A stretch of DNA of 64,000 nucleotides from Parahoeflea halophila (GTDB lineage: Bacteria; Pseudomonadota; Alphaproteobacteria; Rhizobiales; Rhizobiaceae): positions 79,256-143,255 of the forward strand of contig NZ_OCPC01000006.1 of assembly GCF_900220985.1 (NCBI RefSeq), given 5' to 3'. The notes beneath the pieces were generated by a model that had not been told where the DNA came from, ran no database searches, and saw only the letters and a list, made by a program, of their open reading frames with translations. Shown piece by piece: positions 60,546 to 64,000 of this stretch. The stretch's first letter is position 1. The number at the start of each line of letters is the position of its first letter. Both the position numbers and the translations under genes were made by a program.

Positions 60546-61580
60546 TCATCCCGCTTTCGGTGCCGGGGCATTTGCCTGCGAAACGCTGACCAGCTTGTCG
60601 AGCGCAGCACGCGCCGCGCCGCTGTCGATTGCATTCTGGGCTATGCCGATCGCCTCGCCGAGCGCTTCGGCCTTGCCGGCAATAACCAGCGCGCCGGCAG
60701 CGTTAAGCACCGCGATATCGCGATAGGCGTTCTTCTCGCCCTCCAGAACCCGTTTCAGCGCCGCCGCATTGTGCGCGCCGTCGCCGCCCTTGAGCTGGTC
60801 CAGCGAGACCCGCTGCAGGCCGAGGTCTTCCGGCGTCAGGTCGAACTGGCGGATCTTGCCGTCCTCCAGCGCATGGACCTGTGTCGTGCCGGTTGTGGTC
60901 ATTTCGTCGAGCCCGTCGCCATGCACGACCCACACGGTCTCCGAGCCAAGGTCGCGCATCACCTGCGCCAGCGGGTCGAGCCAGTGAGCCGAGAACACGC
61001 CGAGCAACTGCCGCTTCACCCCGGCGGGATTGGAGAGCGGACCCAGCAGGTTGAAGATCGTGCGGGTGCCGAGTTCCACCCGGCTTGGACCCACATGGCG
61101 CATTGCCGAATGATGCGCCGGCGCAAACATGAAGCCGACACCGGTTTCCTCGATGCAGGCCGAAATGCCCTTGGGGTCGAGGTCGAGCGAAATCCCCAGC
61201 GCCGAAAGCGCATCCGCGGTGCCCGATTTCGACGACAGGGCCCGGTTGCCGTGCTTGGCCACCTTCACGCCTGCACCGGCGGTTATGAAGGCCGCAGCGG
61301 TGGAAACATTGTAAGTCCCAGACCCGTCGCCGCCGGTCCCGACAATATCCACCGCGTCTGCCGGTGCCTTGACCGGCAACATCTTCTCGCGCATCACGCT
61401 GACCGCGCCATAGAGTTCGTCGACGCTCTCGCCGCGTACCCTCAACGCCATCAGGAAGCCGCCAATCTGCGACGGCGTGGCGTCGCCCGACATCATCACG
61501 CCAAAGGCCGAGCGGGCTTCGGTGCGGTCGAGCGGTCGACCTTCGGCCACCTTGGCGATGAAGGACTTGAGATCAGCCAT
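60546..61580 (-). CDS. trpD: Anthranilate phosphoribosyltransferase
   Basis: TrpD, 344 residues, transfers ribose-5-phosphate from PRPP to anthranilate. Signature segments: [20 protein letters not shown] (PRPP-binding, about 79-98), [21 protein letters not shown], and [20 protein letters not shown] with the anthranilate site, and [20 protein letters not shown]. Stand-alone TrpD, not fused with TrpG. GGGGA upstream of ATG 61580. A 128-bp gap holding a strong bulged hairpin separates it from ppiD. Confidence 0.97.
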   Translation of the reverse strand: MADLKSFIAKVAEGRPLDRTEARSAFGVMMSGDATPSQIGGFLMALRVRGESVDELYGAVSVMREKMLPVKAPADAVDIVGTGGDGSGTYNVSTAAAFITAGAGVKVAKHGNRALSSKSGTADALSALGISLDLDPKGISACIEETGVGFMFAPAHHSAMRHVGPSRVELGTRTIFNLLGPLSNPAGVKRQLLGVFSAHWLDPLAQVMRDLGSETVWVVHGDGLDEMTTTGTTQVHALEDGKIRQFDLTPEDLGLQRVSLDQLKGGDGAHNAAALKRVLEGEKNAYRDIAVLNAAGALVIAGKAEALGEAIGIAQNAIDSGAARAALDKLVSVSQANAPAPKAG

Positions 61581-61660
61581 GTATCGGTCCCCGTTCTCCT
61601 GGCCCTACAGCGCCACGCATCCAGCCGGATGCGCAGAACTCGCTGTAACACTTTGAAATG

Positions 61661-61709
61661 ATGCATGTCGCTCATCGTTCAAATGAACCCATTTGAACGC
61701 GACATGCAT
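61661..61709. repeat. Long bulged palindrome (REP-like element) between ppiD and trpD
   Basis: ATGCATGTCG (61661-61670) pairs with CGACATGCAT (61700-61709), and CGTTCAAATG (61676-61685) pairs with CATTTGAACG (61690-61699). This is 20 perfect pairs broken only by a 5-base bulge CTCAT (61671-61675) and closed by the loop AACC. No T tract. From memory, rhizobial genomes hold many intergenic elements bounded by GCATGTCGC and GCGACATGC; this looks like one. In the mRNA it could act as a processing or stability signal between ppiD and trpDC. Confidence 0.75.
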
Positions 61710-63598
61710 TAGAATGCCAGCGCGCGTTCAGCCAGCTCGCGGTTGACCGCCACACCGTATTCCGACTGCAGCCGCGCCACCATCTGGTCGAGAATGTCGT
61801 CGGAGATCTGCTGCGACACCCGCTGACGCTGTTCCGGCGCCACCGAACCGGCGGTGACCGTGGAGGCGTCGTTGACCGAGGTCACCTTGAGCAGGATGCG
61901 GTTCTCGTCCGAGGCGTCGCTTGCCACGGCAACCAGCCCCTTGGGACCGGAGAAGGCGGACGCCACGGCAGTTTCACCGAACACCGCATCGGTGTCACCG
62001 CGCGTCAGCGCGTATTTGGTCTCGACCGAAACGGAGAGTTCTTCGGCGATGGTGGACAGCTCGGCGCCCTTTTCCAGACGCTGTTTCAGCTCCTCCGCCC
62101 TGGCGTCCAGCGCCTCGGCGGTCTTCATCGCAGTCCAGTCGGCGACAACCTGGTCGCGCACCTCATCCAGCGTGCGATCACGGGCTTCCGTCACTTCGTT
62201 GACTTCGAACCAGACGAAGCCCTCCGAGCCGATGTTGATCGGCGGAGTTTCGACGCCGATCTCGGCCTCGAACGCGTCCCGGAGCAGGGCCTGCGATTCC
62301 GGAATGTCGCTGACGACCGTGCCGTCCGGCGTCTGGCCGCTGCGATCGACGGCGTCGATCGTCACCGGCTTGAGCTTTTGCTGGGCGGCAGCCTCGGCCA
62401 GCGTCATGCCGCTGGCGCGGGCATCTTCATAGGCGTCATGCACATCGAGCAGCACCTGCGATGCTTCCGCCAGCGCCAGTTGCTCGCGGATCTCCGACTC
62501 GACATCTTCGAAGCTCTTCGCGTCTTCCGGCGTGATCTCGGCCACGCGCAGGATCACCGGGCCGAACTGACCGTCGACCACCGGCGTGGTTCCTCCGGCT
62601 TCGCTCACTGCGAAAACCGCGTCTGCCAGCGATTGGTCGGGCAGGGTGGCCTTGGCAAAGCTGCCGATCCGCACATCGCTTGCACTGCGGCCCTGCTCGG
62701 CGATCAGATCGTCGAAGCTTTTTCCGCCTGCCAGTTCCGCAGCGGCTGCGTCAGCGGCAGCCCGGTCGGCGAACACCAGCTGGTCGATGGTCCGGGTTTC
62801 GGGCGTCGTGTAACGGTCCTTGCGTGCCTCGTAATCGGCGCGTGCGGTTTCCGCCGAAATCGCATCCGGATCGGCAATGTCTTCGGTCTGCAGCTTCACG
62901 TAGGTGATCTTGCGGTATTCCGGGGCCGCGTAGCGGGCCTTGTTTTCATCGAAGAAAGACGAAAGTTCGGAATCGCTCGGGGCCGCTACCGGATCAATGT
63001 TCGCCTTGGTCAGCAGCAGGTAATTCACATCACGGGTTTGTGCATCATATTGTGCCAACGCCCGGATCAGCGCGTCGGGGGCATCAAAACCATCCGAGAC
63101 CGCTTCGACGATCTGTGTGCGCACGGCCACTTGGCCGCGGCTGCGCAGATAGTCTTCCTCGGTCATGCCGACCGAGCTGAGCACGCGGCGAAAATTGTTG
63201 CGGTCGAAACGCCCGTTGAAATCGTGAAACGCCGTGTCTTCCGCGATCAGGCTTGCAAGCCGGTCATCCGAAAGCCCCAGATTCATCTCGCGTGCCTGTT
63301 CGTCCAGAAGCGCGCCGGCGATCAATTGCGAATAGACTTGGTTCTCGATGCCGAAGGCCCGCGCCTGTTCGGTTGACAGCCGTTGGCCGATCTGCTCGCT
63401 CACCGCGCCGACCTGCCGGTCATAGGCAAGCCGGAACTCGTTCGGGCTCACCACTGTTTCGCCGACCGTGATTACGGCCGTGTTGCCGGCATTCAGGATT
63501 GATCCGGAAATGCCCCACACGCCGAACGAGGCGACCAGCAAGACCAGAAGGAATTTGGCGACCCAACCTTGGGCGCCCCTACGCAAAATATCAAGCAT
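61709..63598 (-). CDS. ppiD: Periplasmic chaperone/PPIase PpiD (SurA N-terminal domain)
   Basis: A 629-residue inner-membrane-anchored periplasmic folding factor. One N-terminal helix (about 15-35, FLLVLLVASFGVWGISGSIL), a SurA-type N domain (VSPNEFRLAYDRQVGAVSEQ), a PpiC rotamase region (about 240-360, RSASDVRIGSFAKATLPDQS), and a long helical C-terminus. AGGAG 7 bases before ATG 63598 decides the start; an upstream extension to 63868 is not real. It probably helps outer-membrane proteins fold. First gene of the unit running to moeA; a hairpin follows directly after the stop. Confidence 0.93.
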   Translation of the reverse strand: MLDILRRGAQGWVAKFLLVLLVASFGVWGISGSILNAGNTAVITVGETVVSPNEFRLAYDRQVGAVSEQIGQRLSTEQARAFGIENQVYSQLIAGALLDEQAREMNLGLSDDRLASLIAEDTAFHDFNGRFDRNNFRRVLSSVGMTEEDYLRSRGQVAVRTQIVEAVSDGFDAPDALIRALAQYDAQTRDVNYLLLTKANIDPVAAPSDSELSSFFDENKARYAAPEYRKITYVKLQTEDIADPDAISAETARADYEARKDRYTTPETRTIDQLVFADRAAADAAAAELAGGKSFDDLIAEQGRSASDVRIGSFAKATLPDQSLADAVFAVSEAGGTTPVVDGQFGPVILRVAEITPEDAKSFEDVESEIREQLALAEASQVLLDVHDAYEDARASGMTLAEAAAQQKLKPVTIDAVDRSGQTPDGTVVSDIPESQALLRDAFEAEIGVETPPINIGSEGFVWFEVNEVTEARDRTLDEVRDQVVADWTAMKTAEALDARAEELKQRLEKGAELSTIAEELSVSVETKYALTRGDTDAVFGETAVASAFSGPKGLVAVASDASDENRILLKVTSVNDASTVTAGSVAPEQRQRVSQQISDDILDQMVARLQSEYGVAVNRELAERALAF

Positions 63599-63920
63599 CA
63601 AAGCTCCTGCGGCAACAACATCATCGGCTGCATTCCGGCTCGGATCCCGGTCAGGCAAACCACACCCTCGTCCCTTTAGACCAATCCTTGCCCGAAATGA
63701 AGAGTGACGCCGCCGATTGCATGGTGCGGACCAGTTCGGTGCCGTGTGCATTGGCCCGGCGTGACACAAGCTCCTGTCGGCGGGGACGCCGCCAGCCGGG
63801 CTGGTTGCGGGCGTTTCCCGGCAATCCGGGACTGAAACACCGGCTCCGCGGGTGCGGGCAATTAGCAAACTTTCAATCTGTGTTGACTAAAATAGTCCTG
63901 GATATTTGTTGTCTTGCTAG
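63599..63920. other. Intergenic region upstream of ppiD
   Basis: About 320 bases with no supported gene; presumably the promoter of the ppiD-trpDC-moaC-moeA unit. The AT-richer patch 63865-63920 contains TTGACT and a small palindrome GACTA/TAGTC but no good -10 that I can place. Confidence 0.35.
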
Positions 63921-64000
63921 GTGAATTGCCTCGTGGTTCAGTCGGAGAATGGTGACAGCGTCGATCCCGCGATGACGGTGGTCACCAAGATGCGCGAGCG
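63921..64000 (+). CDS. Possible start of a plus-strand gene cut by the window end
   Basis: From a stop at 63918-63920 the frame is open to the end, with GTG at 63921 and 63933. The latter would read MVQSENGDSVDPAMTVVTKM plus three residues. Too short to identify. In related genomes the neighbour upstream of ppiD is often tpiA, but this start does not resemble it. Confidence 0.3.
   Translation, partial: MNCLVVQSENGDSVDPAMTVVTKMRE

Noticed and set aside
1-64000. CRISPR arrays, transposases, phage genes, tRNA and rRNA
   Set aside because: I looked for regularly spaced direct repeats, transposase motifs, phage structural genes and tRNA-like GGTTCGA arms and saw none that held up; a tRNA scan and repeat finder would settle this.

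Overview
The window is chromosomal DNA from a high-GC alphaproteobacterium of the order Hyphomicrobiales (Rhizobiales). The evidence is a PhyR-NepR-EcfG general stress locus, an alphaproteobacterial LexA box (GTTC-N7-GTTC), an LpxI-type lipid A gene set, an EipB/DUF1849 envelope protein, and the rhizobial gene orders rpsB-tsf-pyrH-frr-uppS-cdsA-rseP-bamA-lpxD-fabZ-lpxA-lpxI-lpxB-gltA and lexA-moeA-moaC-trpC-trpD-ppiD. A Hoeflea-like or related marine rhizobial genus is my guess; the sequence does not prove it. I see no insertion sequence, prophage, CRISPR array, rRNA or tRNA.

Layout. 1-2.6 kb: general stress response locus (phyR running off the left edge, nepR, ecfG), plus a two-gene small-protein operon with its own EcfG-type promoter. 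2.6-7.3 kb: a sugar or cyclitol oxidoreductase and a TIM-barrel isomerase, divergent from a MOFRL-family glycerate kinase, and an orphan 95-residue protein. 7.8-13.3 kb: mgtE, a MerR regulator with a palindromic operator, an ICMT-like methyltransferase, a DUF1624 membrane protein, and an overlapping DUF599/DUF3253/EamA operon. 13.4-17.5 kb: a 33-codon membrane peptide gene with its own terminator, L-serine ammonia-lyase, DUF1489, and a VWA protein with a membrane J-domain protein. 17.5-22.7 kb: DacA carboxypeptidase, a phasin, clpS and clpA. 22.9-30.7 kb: SH3 protein, azlC/azlD, a SHOCT protein, HIT, GNAT, GDPD and RidA proteins, and eipB. 31-35.2 kb: a polytopic membrane protein, an Hsp70-like ATPase and a DJ-1/PfpI protein. 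35.5-48.7 kb: the translation and envelope biogenesis supercluster. 48.8-53.7 kb: gltA, comEC, lexA. 54.2-57.8 kb: a glutaryl-CoA dehydrogenase locus with its LysR regulator and an App1-type phosphatase. 58-63.6 kb: a mixed operon ppiD-trpD-trpC-moaC-moeA.

How it fits together. Most of the window is core genome. The 35.5-48.7 kb block couples ribosome function (S2, EF-Ts, Frr) to UMP kinase, undecaprenyl and CDP-DAG synthesis, outer-membrane protein assembly (RseP, BamA) and lipid A synthesis from the LpxD to the LpxB step. The clearest regulatory signals are a perfect palindrome carrying two back-to-back EcfG -35 elements between phyR and nepR; a third EcfG promoter upstream of the 64-aa and 62-aa small proteins; a LexA box at lexA; paired TGC-N3-GCA sites around the phasin promoter; and a 20-bp bulged hairpin between ppiD and trpD that looks like a dispersed extragenic element.

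I did not find a convincing undescribed multi-gene defence or mobile system. The best candidates for little-described biology are the EcfG-controlled small-protein operon, the VWA plus J-domain pair, the bulged hairpin and several very small membrane-peptide genes.
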